Below, piece by piece: positions 43,903 to 52,914 of a stretch of DNA of 60,332 bases (positions within the stretch are counted from its first letter, which is position 1; each line of letters starts with the position of its first letter). The translations under genes and the position numbers were made by a program. The notes beneath the pieces were generated by a model, which did no database searches, was not told where the DNA came from, and saw nothing but the letters and a program-made list of their open reading frames with translations. Source of the DNA: Synechococcus sp. CCY 0621 (GTDB lineage Bacteria > Cyanobacteriota > Cyanobacteriia > PCC-6307 > Cyanobiaceae); contig NZ_JAFKRH010000020.1 in NCBI RefSeq assembly GCF_019038465.1, positions 1 to 60,332 on the forward strand, given 5' to 3'.

Positions 43903-44580
43903 TCAGAACTGGGCCCGGCGCCGGGGAGGGCAGGGGATGCCGTGGCTGGCGTGGAAATCCTCCTGCACCTTCCAGGTGAGTCGCCGGGAGATCTGTCGCA
44001 CGATCTGGCGCAGCAGGTGGTCACCGCTGCTCTGGACCAGGTGGTCGGGAAGGATCGAGAGCATGCCGGGCAGTCGCAGCCACACGGCCAGATCCAGCTG
44101 CCAGCGCACCAGGGTGTGCAACATGACGCCATCCACCTCTTCGGTGGACACCTCCGCCCCGCCGGCCTCGTCGAGCCTGAGGGAGGCGGCGAATTCGACG
44201 TCGTAGAGACCCTGCAGGGCTTCATCCACCTGGGGCAGGGGCACGGTGAGGATGCGGTAGACGCCGGCGGCCTGGGGGAGCAGTTCGAGGCCGATCGTCG
44301 GCTCGACCTCAAAGCCGAAGTTGCCGAACCGGCCAAGGGTGAGCACGTAACCCTGGCTGCCGATCGGTTCGACCGTCATGGGGGCAGCGCAGCGGCGGAA
44401 CCAGCCTTCGTGGCGGTCGAGGTAGGCGCCCACCACCGCAGCAGGAGCCCGCATCTCCATCAGATCGGCGAAGGCGCTGGCGTAGCGACGTACGGAGGGG
44501 TCGGACCGCTCCCGCAGGGGTTCGCTCTTGGGGGCCCCTGGATCGTCGGGAGCCTGGTGCAGGGAGGAACCTGCCGCCAT
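43903..44580 (-). CDS. DUF1997 family protein
   Basis: A 225-residue soluble protein of a cyanobacterial/plastid family of unknown function. The typical core is present: SQGYVLTLGRFGNFGFEVEP, TIGLELLPQAAGVYRI and the C-terminal LVQSSGDHLLRQIVRQISRR followed by LTWKVQEDFHASHGIP. The first 25 residues are a poorly conserved hydrophilic lead. It sits between DUF4079 (convergent) and ispH (upstream on the same strand). Confidence 0.82.
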   Translation of the reverse strand: MAAGSSLHQAPDDPGAPKSEPLRERSDPSVRRYASAFADLMEMRAPAAVVGAYLDRHEGWFRRCAAPMTVEPIGSQGYVLTLGRFGNFGFEVEPTIGLELLPQAAGVYRILTVPLPQVDEALQGLYDVEFAASLRLDEAGGAEVSTEEVDGVMLHTLVRWQLDLAVWLRLPGMLSILPDHLVQSSGDHLLRQIVRQISRRLTWKVQEDFHASHGIPCPPRRRAQF

Positions 44581-44734
44581 CGTGATCTGGGGCGTGCGGT
44601 GGGTCAGAAGGGAGCTGCTGGAAAGGACCGGGGTTGCGCTCTCACCGGCGGCCGTGGGGGAGAGGAAAACCTTTCATGAATGTAAAGCCACCCGGTCAGC
44701 CCCGGCTCTGGGTGGGGTCATCCCGGCTGGTGGC

Positions 44735-45943
44735 TCACTCTTCGCTGAGGCCCACCAGGCGCTCGATCACATCCTCCACCACCCGGTCGGGGGTGGAGGC
44801 GCCGGAGGTGATGCCCACCCGGACCGGGCCGGCCGGCAGGAAGGGTTCCAGGGTCTCGAGGGCGCCCCCCAGGGGCTTGTGTTCGATGCGGTTGCCCGGG
44901 CCGATGCGCTCGGGGGTATCGATGTGGAAGGAGCGGATGCCGCGGCTGACGGCGATCTCCTGCAGGTGGGTGGTGTTGGAGGAGTTGTAGCCGCCGATGA
45001 CCACCATCAGGTCGAGGGGTTCGTCCACCAGGGCGAACATGGCGTCCTGGCGCTCCTGGGTGGCATCGCAGATCGTGTTGAAGGCGAGGAAGTGCTCGTC
45101 GAGCTCGGCGGGGCCGAAGCGTTGCAGCATGGTGCGCTCGAACAGGCGGCCTATTTCCTCGGTTTCGCTCTTGAGCATGGTGGTCTGGTTGGCGACGCCC
45201 ACCCGTACCAGGTCCCGGTCCGGGTCGAAGCCCGGGGAGCAGGCATTGGCGAACCGGGTCATGAAGGCCTGTCGATCGATGGCCCCCTGGCCCCGCTCGA
45301 GGATGAAATCGCTGACCATGCGGGCCTCGGCCAGATCAAGCACCACCAGGTAGGTGCCGGCGAAGGAGCTGGTGGCGAGTGTCTCCTCGTGCTTGACCTT
45401 GCCGTGGATGATCGAGGTGAAGGCATGCTTTTTGTGCTTCTCCACGGTGTTCCATACCTTCGACACCCAGGGGCAGGTGGTGTCGACGATGTGGCAGCCG
45501 CGCTCATTGAGCAGCTGCATCTCCTGCACCGTGGCGCCGAAGGCGGGCAGGATCACCACATCACCGGTCCCCACCTCGGAGAAGTCCTTGACGTCGTCGT
45601 CGACGGGGATGAAGCGGACGTCCATCTCGCGCAGATGGGCGTTGACCGAAGGGTTGTGAATGATCTCGTTGGTGATCCAGATCCGTTCGCTGGGGTAGTG
45701 GCGGCGGGTTTCGTAGGCCATCGCCACGGCCCGCTCCACGCCCCAGCAGAAGCCGAAGGCCTCGGCCAGGCGGATCTTGAGCCGGCCGCGCTGCAGCACG
45801 TGGCCGTTCTCCCTGAGGCTGGCGATCAGATTGCTCTGGTAGGCCTGCTCAAGGCTGCCCGCGACCTCCTCACCCAGGCCGAAGCCGCGGCGGTTGTAGC
45901 GATCCGAATGGTGGAGAGAGCGCTTGAAGGCACGGGTGTCCAC
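44735..45943 (-). CDS. ispH: 4-hydroxy-3-methylbut-2-enyl diphosphate reductase
   Basis: IspH, a [4Fe-4S] enzyme, makes IPP and DMAPP in the last step of the MEP isoprenoid pathway, feeding carotenoid and chlorophyll side-chain synthesis. The three cluster cysteines lie in [23 protein letters not shown] and [12 protein letters not shown]. The 402-residue length includes the extended N-terminus ([20 protein letters not shown]) typical of cyanobacterial IspH. The gene is on the same strand as amt but is separated from it by a terminator. Confidence 0.95.
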   Translation of the reverse strand: MDTRAFKRSLHHSDRYNRRGFGLGEEVAGSLEQAYQSNLIASLRENGHVLQRGRLKIRLAEAFGFCWGVERAVAMAYETRRHYPSERIWITNEIIHNPSVNAHLREMDVRFIPVDDDVKDFSEVGTGDVVILPAFGATVQEMQLLNERGCHIVDTTCPWVSKVWNTVEKHKKHAFTSIIHGKVKHEETLATSSFAGTYLVVLDLAEARMVSDFILERGQGAIDRQAFMTRFANACSPGFDPDRDLVRVGVANQTTMLKSETEEIGRLFERTMLQRFGPAELDEHFLAFNTICDATQERQDAMFALVDEPLDLMVVIGGYNSSNTTHLQEIAVSRGIRSFHIDTPERIGPGNRIEHKPLGGALETLEPFLPAGPVRVGITSGASTPDRVVEDVIERLVGLSEE

Positions 45944-45993
45944 AGGCCATGTCCAGGTGTGCCGACTCTATGGGGGGCGGCGGTGGGTCGGTC

Positions 45994-46022
45994 GAAAAAA
46001 AACCGCGGCCGAAACCGCGGTT
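45994..46022 (-). terminator. Rho-independent terminator after amt
   Basis: On the minus strand an 8-bp GC-rich stem AACCGCGG/CCGCGGTT (46001-46022) with a 6-base loop is followed by a run of T (complement of the A-run at 45995-46002). It lies just downstream of the amt stop at 46048. A second weaker hairpin (CAGGG/CCCTG, 46028-46045) sits between the stop and this terminator. It separates amt from ispH. Confidence 0.85.
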
Positions 46023-46047
46023 GTATTCAGGGGGAAAAAACCCTGTG

Positions 46048-47493
46048 TCAGTTGGAGGAGGAGACGAAGTCGGGGTAGGCCTCCATGCCGTGCTCGCTGA
46101 TGTCGAGACCCACCTGCTCCTCTTTCTCATGGACCCGGATGCCCCCGGAGAGGGCTCCCAGGATGCTCCAGAGAAGCCAGGCCGTGACGATCGTGAAGAC
46201 CGCGTAGGCGAAGACTCCGAGGAACTGGAGACCGAGCTGATTGAAGCCCTTGCCGAAGAGCAGCCCGGCGTCCTTGTTGAACAGGCCTACGGCCAGGGTG
46301 CCCCAGACACCGCCCACACCGTGGACGGAGAAGGCGCCGACGGGATCGTCGATGCCGATCGAGTCGACGAAGCTGACGGCGTAGACGACGATGGCACCGC
46401 CGATGAATCCCACGACCCAGGCAGCCCACATCGGGAAGCCGTCGCAGCCGGCCGTCACGCCCACCAGGCCGGCCAGGATGCCGTTGATGGTCATCGTCAG
46501 GTCGGGCTTGCCGGAGTGGAACTGGGAGATCAGGGTGCCGGCGATGCCGCCGCCGGCTGCACCGAGGGTGGTGGTGACGGCGATGTAGGGAACGGCTTCG
46601 GTCATGGCCAGAACGGAGCCAGGGTTGAAGCCGTACCAGCCGAGCCAGAGGATCAGGGCGCCCAGGGTGGCCAGGGCGAGGCTGTGGCCGGGGATGGCCT
46701 GGGGCTTGGAGTCGACGTACTTGCCGATGCGGGGGCCGAGAATCATGGCGCCGACCACGCCGGCCCAGGCGCCGACGGAGTGGACCAGGGTGGATCCGGC
46801 GAAGTCGATGAAGCCGAGCTGGTTGAGCCAGCCGTTGGCGTTCCACTTCCAGCTGCCGGCGATCGGGTAGATGATGCCCACCAGGATCAGGGAGAAGATC
46901 ACAAACTCCTTGAACTTGATGCGCTCGGCCACCAGGCCGGAGACGATCGTGGCGGCGGTGCCGGCGAAGGCGGCCTGGAAGAGGAAGTCGACGCTCGGGG
47001 TGAGCTTGCCTTCGGTCACCATTTCAGCGGTGACGGTGGGATCAAAGAACAGACCCTTGAAGTGCAGCCAGCCACCGGCGATCGAATCCCCGTACATCAG
47101 GGAATAGCCGATGAACCAGTAGGCCGTTACCGCCAGAGCGAAGACGATCAGGTTCTTGGCCAGGATGTTGACGGCGTTCTTCTGACGGCACAGACCGGCC
47201 TCCACCATGGCGAAGCCGGCGTTCATGAAGATCACCAGGAAGGCCGCGATGGCCAACCAGAGGTTATTGATCAGGAAAGCGGGGGTGAGCTCGGGCAGTT
47301 CGGCCGCGTGGGCGGAGAGGTTGAACACGCCCAGGCCGAACAGAGCCAGAGGCACGCAGGCGAGCCAGGTGAGCCCCTCCTGGGAGGAAAGACCACGAAC
47401 CTTGCGCATTAACAGGGTGGGCGCCTCAAGGAGACTGGCCTCTTTGAGGCTTCTCGGTGGTCGAACTCTGGGCTGGTGACTTGAAGCGATCAT
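46048..47493 (-). CDS. amt: Ammonium transporter
   Basis: An Amt/Rh-type channel for ammonium uptake in the plasma membrane, with about 11 membrane spans. From the ATG at 47493 the product is 481 residues and includes a basic lead followed by a signal-like segment ending LSAHAA, then PELTPAFLINNLWLAIAAFLVIF. The twin-His pore residues occur in STLVHSVGAWAGVVG and GAFSVHGVGGVWGTL. The ATG at 47409 (MRKVRGLSSQEG) is a possible alternative start, but the frame upstream (SLKEASLLEAPTLL) looks coded. A candidate NtcA site lies upstream. The gene ends in a strong terminator. Confidence 0.93.
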   Translation of the reverse strand: MIASSHQPRVRPPRSLKEASLLEAPTLLMRKVRGLSSQEGLTWLACVPLALFGLGVFNLSAHAAELPELTPAFLINNLWLAIAAFLVIFMNAGFAMVEAGLCRQKNAVNILAKNLIVFALAVTAYWFIGYSLMYGDSIAGGWLHFKGLFFDPTVTAEMVTEGKLTPSVDFLFQAAFAGTAATIVSGLVAERIKFKEFVIFSLILVGIIYPIAGSWKWNANGWLNQLGFIDFAGSTLVHSVGAWAGVVGAMILGPRIGKYVDSKPQAIPGHSLALATLGALILWLGWYGFNPGSVLAMTEAVPYIAVTTTLGAAGGGIAGTLISQFHSGKPDLTMTINGILAGLVGVTAGCDGFPMWAAWVVGFIGGAIVVYAVSFVDSIGIDDPVGAFSVHGVGGVWGTLAVGLFNKDAGLLFGKGFNQLGLQFLGVFAYAVFTIVTAWLLWSILGALSGGIRVHEKEEQVGLDISEHGMEAYPDFVSSSN

Positions 47494-47800
47494 GGGAACG
47501 TGGTGAAGAGAACGTCCGACTTCTGACGCCAGTGCTGGCATCAACAAGCACCGACTATCCATGACGTGCTCCCTTCGCAATGTTCGATTCGCTACCAAAA
47601 GAAACCCAAGGCGCACTCCTCGGCGCAGGGCCCCTTCCAGCCATTTTGCTTAAAGTGTGCAAAGAGTTTGCGTAAATGTTCATCCTGAACACTGCAAAGG
47701 CGCTAGAAATGCATCAGGCAGGTCCATGTCCCCCTTGGCGCACTCCGGCGCGACCAGAGCGGGCCCCAGCTCCAGCCGTTCCGTCTCCGCTCCTGTTCCC
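47494..47800. other. Divergent intergenic region between amt and DUF4278
   Basis: The 307-base region carries the control sequences of amt (minus) and the DUF4278 gene (plus). It includes the palindrome TGTTCATCCTGAACA at 47677-47691 and an AT-rich patch near 47641-47676. The in-frame upstream extensions of both genes in this gap look non-coding. Confidence 0.6.
47649..47691 (-). promoter_or_regulatory. Candidate NtcA-dependent amt promoter
   Basis: The perfect 6-3-6 inverted repeat at 47677-47691 reads TGTTCAGGATGAACA on the minus strand, which matches the loose NtcA pattern TGT-N9-ACA; the strict GTA-N8-TAC is not met. Exactly 22 bases downstream is a -10-like TTTAAG (47649-47654), the spacing known for NtcA-activated promoters. 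amt genes of other cyanobacteria are NtcA targets. The site also lies upstream of the divergent DUF4278 gene. No -35 element is needed for class II activation. Confidence 0.45.
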
Positions 47801-47995
47801 ATGGCCCATTCCGCCCTCTGCTACCGCGGCCTCCCCTACGACCACTCCCACGACGAGCGCCCCTCAGCGGCCCCGATCGAGCACGTCTACCGCGGCCACC
47901 ACTACGCCTTGCCGCTGCTGCACCAGCCTTCCCCCACCGATGAGGGGCTCGACCTCGTCTACCGCGGCAGCCACTACCACCCTCACCACGCCTGA
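47801..47995 (+). CDS. DUF4278 small protein with three YRG motifs
   Basis: The 64-residue product carries three copies of a Tyr-Arg-Gly motif: CYRGLPYDHS, VYRGHHYALP and VYRGSHYHPH, each followed by an aromatic or His pair. This is the DUF4278 signature, a cyanobacterial family of unknown function. The His-rich composition could bind metal, but that is only a guess. The start is the ATG at 47801; a longer in-frame lead begins at 47657. It overlaps sfsA by 13 bases at convergent ends. Confidence 0.75.
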   Translation: MAHSALCYRGLPYDHSHDERPSAAPIEHVYRGHHYALPLLHQPSPTDEGLDLVYRGSHYHPHHA

Positions 47996-48741
47996 GCGGC
48001 AAGGCCGAGGAATGACACGGCGGTGTCCGTGAAGCTGTAGCGGCAGGGAAGCACCTCCACTCCGGCCGCCACGGCCGTGCGGAACAGCTCCCCGTAGCGG
48101 GGGTCGGCACTGTCCCCCGGCGCGAAGCGGCTGACATCACCGCGGCTCAGGCACGGCACCAGCACCGCCCGGGCCCCGGGTACCAAGGCCGTGAGCTCCA
48201 GCAGATGCTTCTGGCCCCGTTCGGTGACCGTGTCGGGAAACAGGGCCAGATCGCCGTCGCTCCAGGTGGTGTTCTTCACCTCCACATAGATCGGCCGTGG
48301 ATCGGCGGCCCCCGCCGCCGGCGTCAGCAGCAGGTCGATCCGGCTGCGGCGCCCCTCGCCGTAGGGCACCTCGGCCCGCACGCTGCCGATGGGGCCCAGC
48401 CAGGTTTCCAGGCTCCCCGCCTCGATCGTGGCCCGCACCAGCCGGTTGGGCAGGGCCGTGTTGACGCCCACCCACACCTGGCCGCCGCCATGGGCGCCCA
48501 CCTGGGCCTGTTCCCAGGTCCAGGCCAGCTTGCGGCTGGGTGAGGGGTCGTGGCGCAGGCGCACCCGCCCGCCCGGCAGCAGCACCCCTGTCATCGGGCC
48601 CGTGTTGGGGCAGTGGGCTGTCACCGTCTGGCCATCGTCCAGCGCCACGTCGGCCAGGAAGCGCTTGTAGCGCTTCAGCAGCACCCCTTCCACCAGCGGA
48701 CCGGTGGACAGCACAGGTATGGCAACGGTGGCTGGGGCCAT
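47983..48741 (-). CDS. sfsA: Sugar fermentation stimulation protein A homologue
   Basis: A 252-residue SfsA-family protein (nucleic-acid binding or nuclease-like fold; the role is unsettled). Family hallmarks are LKRYKRFLADVALDDG, TAHCPNTGPMTGVL, the acidic-basic YVEVKNTTW nuclease-like motif and FPDTVTERGQKHLLEL. The start ATG gives MAPATVAIPVL; upstream in-frame sequence is not conserved. It is divergent from murJ and overlaps DUF4278 at its 3' end. Confidence 0.9.
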   Translation of the reverse strand: MAPATVAIPVLSTGPLVEGVLLKRYKRFLADVALDDGQTVTAHCPNTGPMTGVLLPGGRVRLRHDPSPSRKLAWTWEQAQVGAHGGGQVWVGVNTALPNRLVRATIEAGSLETWLGPIGSVRAEVPYGEGRRSRIDLLLTPAAGAADPRPIYVEVKNTTWSDGDLALFPDTVTERGQKHLLELTALVPGARAVLVPCLSRGDVSRFAPGDSADPRYGELFRTAVAAGVEVLPCRYSFTDTAVSFLGLAAQAW

Positions 48742-48807
48742 GGGGTCGGCTGCCCGAGGGAGGAGGGCCATACTGCCGTGCGTTCCGATGGGCACTGCCC
48801 CGCCGCC

Positions 48808-50412
48808 ATGGCCCGATCCCTGCGCCGGATAGCCCTGATCGTGGGGGTGGCGACGGCCCTCAGCAAGGTGGCCGGTCTGGTGCGGCAGCAGGTGATCGCC
48901 GCCGCCTTCGGCGTCGGGGCGGCCTACGACGCCTACAACTACGCCTACGTGCTGCCCGGCTTCCTGCTGATCCTGCTTGGTGGCATCAACGGCCCCTTCC
49001 ACAGCGCCATGGTGAGCGTGCTGGCCCGGAGGCCGCGCCATGAGGGCGCCCACGTGCTGGCCAGCATCAACACCCTGGTGGGCGCCGGCCTGATCGTTGT
49101 CACGGTGCTGCTGCTGGTGGCCGCCGATCCGCTCATCGATCTGGTGGGTCCCGGCCTGGATCCGGAGCGCCATGCCCTGGCCGTGCTGCAGCTGCGCTGG
49201 ATGGCGCCGATGGCCCTGTTTGCGGGTCTGATCGGCCTCGGCTTCGGCGCCCTCAACGCCGCCGACGTGTTCTGGCTGCCTTCGGTGAGCCCTCTCCTCT
49301 CCAGCGTCGCCGTCATCGGCGGCATCGGCCTGCTCTGGTGGCAGCTGGGCAGCAGCATCACCCTGCCCGCCACGGCGGTGATCGGCGGGGTGGTGCTGGC
49401 GGCCAGCACCACGCTGGGGGCGATCCTGCAGTGGCTGATCCAGCTGCCGGCCCTGGCCAAGGAGGGTCTCAACCGGCTGCAGCTGGTCTGGGACTGGCGT
49501 GATCCCGGCGTGCGGGAAGTGCTGCAGGTGATGGGTCCGGCCACCCTCTCCTCGGGGATGCTGCAGATCAACGTGTTCGTGTCGCTGTTCTTCGCCTCGG
49601 GGATGCCGGCGGCGGCGGCGGGCCTGGGTTACGCCAACCTGCTGGTGCAGACGCCCCTGGGCCTGCTCTCCAATGTGCTGCTGGTGCCACTGCTGCCGGT
49701 GTATGCCAGGCTCACGGCGCCGGAGGACCGGCCCGAGCTGATCGGCCGCATCCGCCAGGGCCTGATGCTCTCCAACGCCACGATGCTGCCCCTGGGGGCG
49801 CTGATGGTGGCGCTGGCCGTGCCGATCGTGGCCCTGATCTATCAGCGCGGCGCCTTCGACCGCGGCGCCGCCGCCCTGGTGGGCCAGCTGCTGATGGCCT
49901 ACGGGATTGGCATGCCGGCCTACCTGGGCCGGGACGTGCTGGTGCGTGTCTTCTATGCCCTCGGCGACGGCAACACTCCCTTCCGCTGGTCGTTGGCGGG
50001 AATCGGCCTCAACGCCTTGTTCTGCTGGGCCTTCACCGGCGGCCCCACCCCCGCCTGGGGCAACCAGCTGCCGATGCTCAACGCCGGTGCCGCCGGCCTG
50101 GTGCTGGCCACCGTGGCGGTGAACCTGATCACCTGCGCGGGATTGCTGCTGGCCCTGAGCCGCCGGCTGGGGGGCCTGCCCCTGCGGCTCTGGGCCGCCG
50201 ACAGCGGCAAGCTGCTGCTGGCGGCCGTGGCCGGCGGGGCCGCCTGCTGGTGGCTCTCGCTGGCCGTGGCCTGGCCCCCGGGCCTGGGGGGTCTGCTGCT
50301 GCAGAACGTGATCTGCAGTGGTCTGGCGGTGGGCCTCTACGGACTGCTGACGAGCCTGGCCGGCGTGCCGGAGGCCCGCCAGCTGCTGCAGATGGTGCGC
50401 CGCAGGGCCTAG
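48808..50412 (+). CDS. murJ: Lipid II flippase
   Basis: MurJ moves lipid-linked peptidoglycan precursors across the plasma membrane. The 534-residue protein has about 14 hydrophobic helices, opening MARSLRRIALIVGVATALSK followed by VAGLVRQQVIAAAFG with the conserved Arg residues of the MATE-like MVF family. PGFLLILLGGINGPFHSAMV and GLGYANLLVQTPLGLLSNVLL are typical. The start ATG follows a divergent 66-base gap to sfsA. Its stop overlaps the convergent 85-residue gene by 4 bases. Confidence 0.92.
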   Translation: MARSLRRIALIVGVATALSKVAGLVRQQVIAAAFGVGAAYDAYNYAYVLPGFLLILLGGINGPFHSAMVSVLARRPRHEGAHVLASINTLVGAGLIVVTVLLLVAADPLIDLVGPGLDPERHALAVLQLRWMAPMALFAGLIGLGFGALNAADVFWLPSVSPLLSSVAVIGGIGLLWWQLGSSITLPATAVIGGVVLAASTTLGAILQWLIQLPALAKEGLNRLQLVWDWRDPGVREVLQVMGPATLSSGMLQINVFVSLFFASGMPAAAAGLGYANLLVQTPLGLLSNVLLVPLLPVYARLTAPEDRPELIGRIRQGLMLSNATMLPLGALMVALAVPIVALIYQRGAFDRGAAALVGQLLMAYGIGMPAYLGRDVLVRVFYALGDGNTPFRWSLAGIGLNALFCWAFTGGPTPAWGNQLPMLNAGAAGLVLATVAVNLITCAGLLLALSRRLGGLPLRLWAADSGKLLLAAVAGGAACWWLSLAVAWPPGLGGLLLQNVICSGLAVGLYGLLTSLAGVPEARQLLQMVRRRA

Positions 50413-50666
50413 GACAGCCGCACCTGGCGCTCCTCGCGGACCTGCACGGGAATCTCCAGGTGGGAGCGGCCGATCATCTGGGGGCCGTCGATCGAGAAGA
50501 TCCGGGCTTCGATGCCGAAATCGCGGAAGGCGGTCTCCAGTTCCTGGATCAGGGCCTTCTCCACCTGGGCCTCCGCATCGACCACCTTGCCGATCAGACG
50601 ACCCCCGAGCCTGCCGATGCGCTGGCGCACCACGTCGCGGGCATTGGTGACTTCGATGACCAGCAC
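50409..50666 (-). CDS. Small conserved protein of unknown function (85 residues)
   Basis: Reading from a GTG at 50666 the product begins MLVIEVTNARDVVRQRIGRL and ends IPVQVREERQVRLS, with a regular alpha/beta pattern and no signal peptide. The motif IDGPQMIGRSHLEIPVQV looks conserved, but I do not recognise the family. No ATG is available at this position, hence GTG. It overlaps murJ by 4 bases and lies next to two other small genes on the same strand, possibly one operon. Confidence 0.65.
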   Translation of the reverse strand: MLVIEVTNARDVVRQRIGRLGGRLIGKVVDAEAQVEKALIQELETAFRDFGIEARIFSIDGPQMIGRSHLEIPVQVREERQVRLS

Positions 50667-50722
50667 GACCCGCCTGCGTGGGGCGTCACCTTATCGGTAC
50701 AGGGGGCTTCCGGCTGCGAGTG

Positions 50723-51010
50723 TCAGCAAAAGGGTTGCAGCACGTCTTCGAGATCCCGCAGCTGGCCGGCGGGCACCAGCCGTGCCAGGGGCAGCCGCGT
50801 GCCGCCGCCGCCGATCGGCACCTGCACGGCCTCCAGGGCCTGGCGGGCACAGACTTCGGCGCCCTGGTCGAGCCGGGCGGCGCACTCGATCGCCAGGGTC
50901 TGGGCCAGGCCCGCATCGCCCAGGTACAGATGCCAGCCGGCCACCTGCACGTAGAGCCGATCGGCGATCGAGCGGCTCAGTTCATCGAGATCAGCGGCAG
51001 CAAGTGTCAT
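50723..51010 (-). CDS. DUF3181 family protein
   Basis: A 95-residue protein (MTLAAADLDELSRSIADRLY, then VQVAGWHLYLGDAGLAQTLA) with the composition and length of DUF3181, a cyanobacterial family of unknown function. Its start overlaps the stop of the upstream 2TM gene (ATGA at 51007-51010), so translation is coupled. The frame continues upstream to 51319, but that part overlaps the 2TM gene out of frame and is not coding. Confidence 0.72.
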   Translation of the reverse strand: MTLAAADLDELSRSIADRLYVQVAGWHLYLGDAGLAQTLAIECAARLDQGAEVCARQALEAVQVPIGGGGTRLPLARLVPAGQLRDLEDVLQPFC

Positions 51011-51246
51011 GGCTGGGGCTGGGGGCGTTGCACCACCACCACGGTGCCATGGATCAGCAGCAGCCCGGCCCAGCCGAGCGTGAGCCAGTTCAGGTGGGAC
51101 CAGGGGTGGCGCATCCCCTGAACGAACCAGAGGCCGCTGTTCACGGCAGCGAACAGGGCGGCATGGAGGGTGAGGTTCACGACCCGCGCGAAGTGCCGAT
51201 AGGTGGGATCGTCGGGATCGGCGGGGCCGTACCAGCGGATCGGCAT
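51007..51246 (-). CDS. Small two-transmembrane protein
   Basis: The 79-residue product (MPIRWYGPADPDDPTYRHFA) has two predicted membrane helices: VNLTLHAALFAAVNSGLWFV and LNWLTLGWAGLLLIHGTVVV, separated by a hydrophilic turn (QGMRHPWSH). It fits the 2TM-domain family of small bacterial membrane proteins. It is translated from an ATG and coupled to DUF3181 by an ATGA overlap. A role is not known. Confidence 0.7.
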   Translation of the reverse strand: MPIRWYGPADPDDPTYRHFARVVNLTLHAALFAAVNSGLWFVQGMRHPWSHLNWLTLGWAGLLLIHGTVVVVQRPQPQP

Positions 51247-51345
51247 GGGGGAAGGTCTGGGCTCTGATGCGGACCCTATCGGGGCAGGGGTGGCAAGGGC
51301 GTTGTTGACGGATCGGCACCCCGTGGGGTGAGAATGACCTGGCAG

Positions 51346-51419
51346 GCGCTTGTAGCTCAGCGGATTAGAGCATCTGACTACGGATCAGAGGGTCGGGAGT
51401 TCGAATCTCTCCAGGCGCG
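51346..51419 (+). tRNA. tRNA-Arg (anticodon ACG)
   Basis: The cloverleaf folds by hand: acceptor GCGCTTG/CAGGCGC with discriminator G, D-arm GCTC-AGCGGATTA-GAGC, anticodon stem TCTGA/TCAGA with loop CTACGGA (anticodon ACG), and T-arm GGGAG-TTCGAAT-CTCTC. CCA is not encoded. ACG with A34 read as inosine decodes CGN arginine codons. It is followed by a terminator. Confidence 0.93.
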
Positions 51420-51430
51420 TTCTCTCACTC

Positions 51431-51455
51431 ACCGCCCCCCGGGGCGGTTTTTTTT
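51431..51455 (+). terminator. Rho-independent terminator after tRNA-Arg
   Basis: A GC-rich stem ACCGCCC/GGGCGGT with a tiny loop is directly followed by eight T (51448-51455). It lies 12 bases after the tRNA-Arg end and would stop the tRNA transcript before glyA. Confidence 0.85.
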
Positions 51456-51536
51456 GCCGTCGTGGAGGCTCCGGCAACCGGGGCCCGGCCAGCCCAGCGC
51501 CGTTTGCCTACGATCGGTCTCAACTTGAGTAGCTCC

Positions 51537-52856
51537 ATGGCGGACCGAATGGATCACGGCCCTGCTTCCACCTCCTTCAGCGTGGCTGCCATCGATAGCT
51601 CCCTGGCCAGCGGCGATCCGGCCATCGCCGCCCTGATCGAGAAGGAACTTCGGCGCCAGCAAACCCACCTGGAGCTGATCGCCAGCGAGAACTTCGCCTC
51701 CCGGGCCGTGATGGAGGCCCAGGGCTCGGTGCTCACCAACAAGTACGCCGAGGGCCTGCCCCACAAGCGCTACTACGGCGGTTGCGAGCACGTCGACATC
51801 ATTGAGGACCTGGCCATCGCGCGGGCCAAGCAGCTGTTCGGCGCGTCCTGGGCCAACGTCCAGCCCCACAGCGGCGCCCAGGCCAATTTCGCCGTGTTCC
51901 TGGCCCTGCTGGAGCCCGGCGACACGATCCTGGGCATGGATCTCTCCCACGGCGGCCACCTCACCCACGGCTCGCCGGTGAACGTCTCGGGCAAGTGGTT
52001 CAAGGCCGTCCACTACGGCGTCGACCCCGAGACCCACCAGCTGAACTTCGACACCATCCGCCAGCTGGCCATCGAGCACCGGCCGAAGCTGATCATCTGC
52101 GGCTATTCCGCCTACCCCCGCACGATCGATTTCGCCGCCTTCCGGGCCATCGCCGATGAGGTAGGCGCCTACCTGCTGGCCGACATGGCCCACATCGCCG
52201 GCCTGGTGGCCTCCGGGGTGCATGCCAGCCCCGTGCCCCACTGCCACGTGGTCACCACCACCACCCACAAGACCCTGCGGGGACCCCGGGGTGGACTGAT
52301 TCTCTGCAACGACGCCGACTTCGGCCGCCAGTTCGACAAGGCCGTCTTCCCCGGGACCCAGGGCGGCCCCCTGGAGCACGTGATCGCCGCCAAGGCCGTG
52401 GCCTTCGGAGAAGCGCTGCAGCCCAGCTTCCGCAGCTACAGCCAGCAGGTTGTGCGCAATGCCCAGGCCCTGGCCGAGCGGATTCAGGAGCGGGGCATCG
52501 CCGTGGTCTCGGGCGGCACCGACAATCATCTGGTGCTGCTCGATCTGCGCTCCATCGGCCTGACCGGCAAGCTGGCCGACCGCCTGGTGAGCGACGTCAA
52601 CATCACCGCCAACAAAAACACGGTGCCCTTCGATCCGGAGTCGCCGTTCGTCACCAGCGGCCTGCGCCTGGGCAGCGCGGCGCTCACCACCCGCGGTTTC
52701 GATGCCGAGGCCTTCCGCGAGGTGGCCGATGTCATCGCCGATCGCCTGCTGCTCCAGGACGATGCCGCCGTCGAACTGCGTTGCCGGGAACGGGTGGCCT
52801 CCCTCTGCGGGCGCTTCCCCCTCTATGGGCGTCAACGTGAGCTCCAGCACGCCTGA
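51537..52856 (+). CDS. glyA: Serine hydroxymethyltransferase
   Basis: GlyA interconverts serine and glycine with tetrahydrofolate, the main source of one-carbon units. The 439-residue PLP enzyme has the conserved [29 protein letters not shown], the active-site Lys K245 in [14 protein letters not shown], and [15 protein letters not shown]. The ATG at 51537 gives MADRMDHG; an in-frame start 25 codons earlier is not supported. It follows the tRNA-Arg terminator. Confidence 0.96.
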   Translation: MADRMDHGPASTSFSVAAIDSSLASGDPAIAALIEKELRRQQTHLELIASENFASRAVMEAQGSVLTNKYAEGLPHKRYYGGCEHVDIIEDLAIARAKQLFGASWANVQPHSGAQANFAVFLALLEPGDTILGMDLSHGGHLTHGSPVNVSGKWFKAVHYGVDPETHQLNFDTIRQLAIEHRPKLIICGYSAYPRTIDFAAFRAIADEVGAYLLADMAHIAGLVASGVHASPVPHCHVVTTTTHKTLRGPRGGLILCNDADFGRQFDKAVFPGTQGGPLEHVIAAKAVAFGEALQPSFRSYSQQVVRNAQALAERIQERGIAVVSGGTDNHLVLLDLRSIGLTGKLADRLVSDVNITANKNTVPFDPESPFVTSGLRLGSAALTTRGFDAEAFREVADVIADRLLLQDDAAVELRCRERVASLCGRFPLYGRQRELQHA

Positions 52857-52914
52857 CGGCCCCGTTCGCCCGTAACGTGACGCCTTCAGGACCGCTGCTT
52901 TCCGGCCCGCCGTT

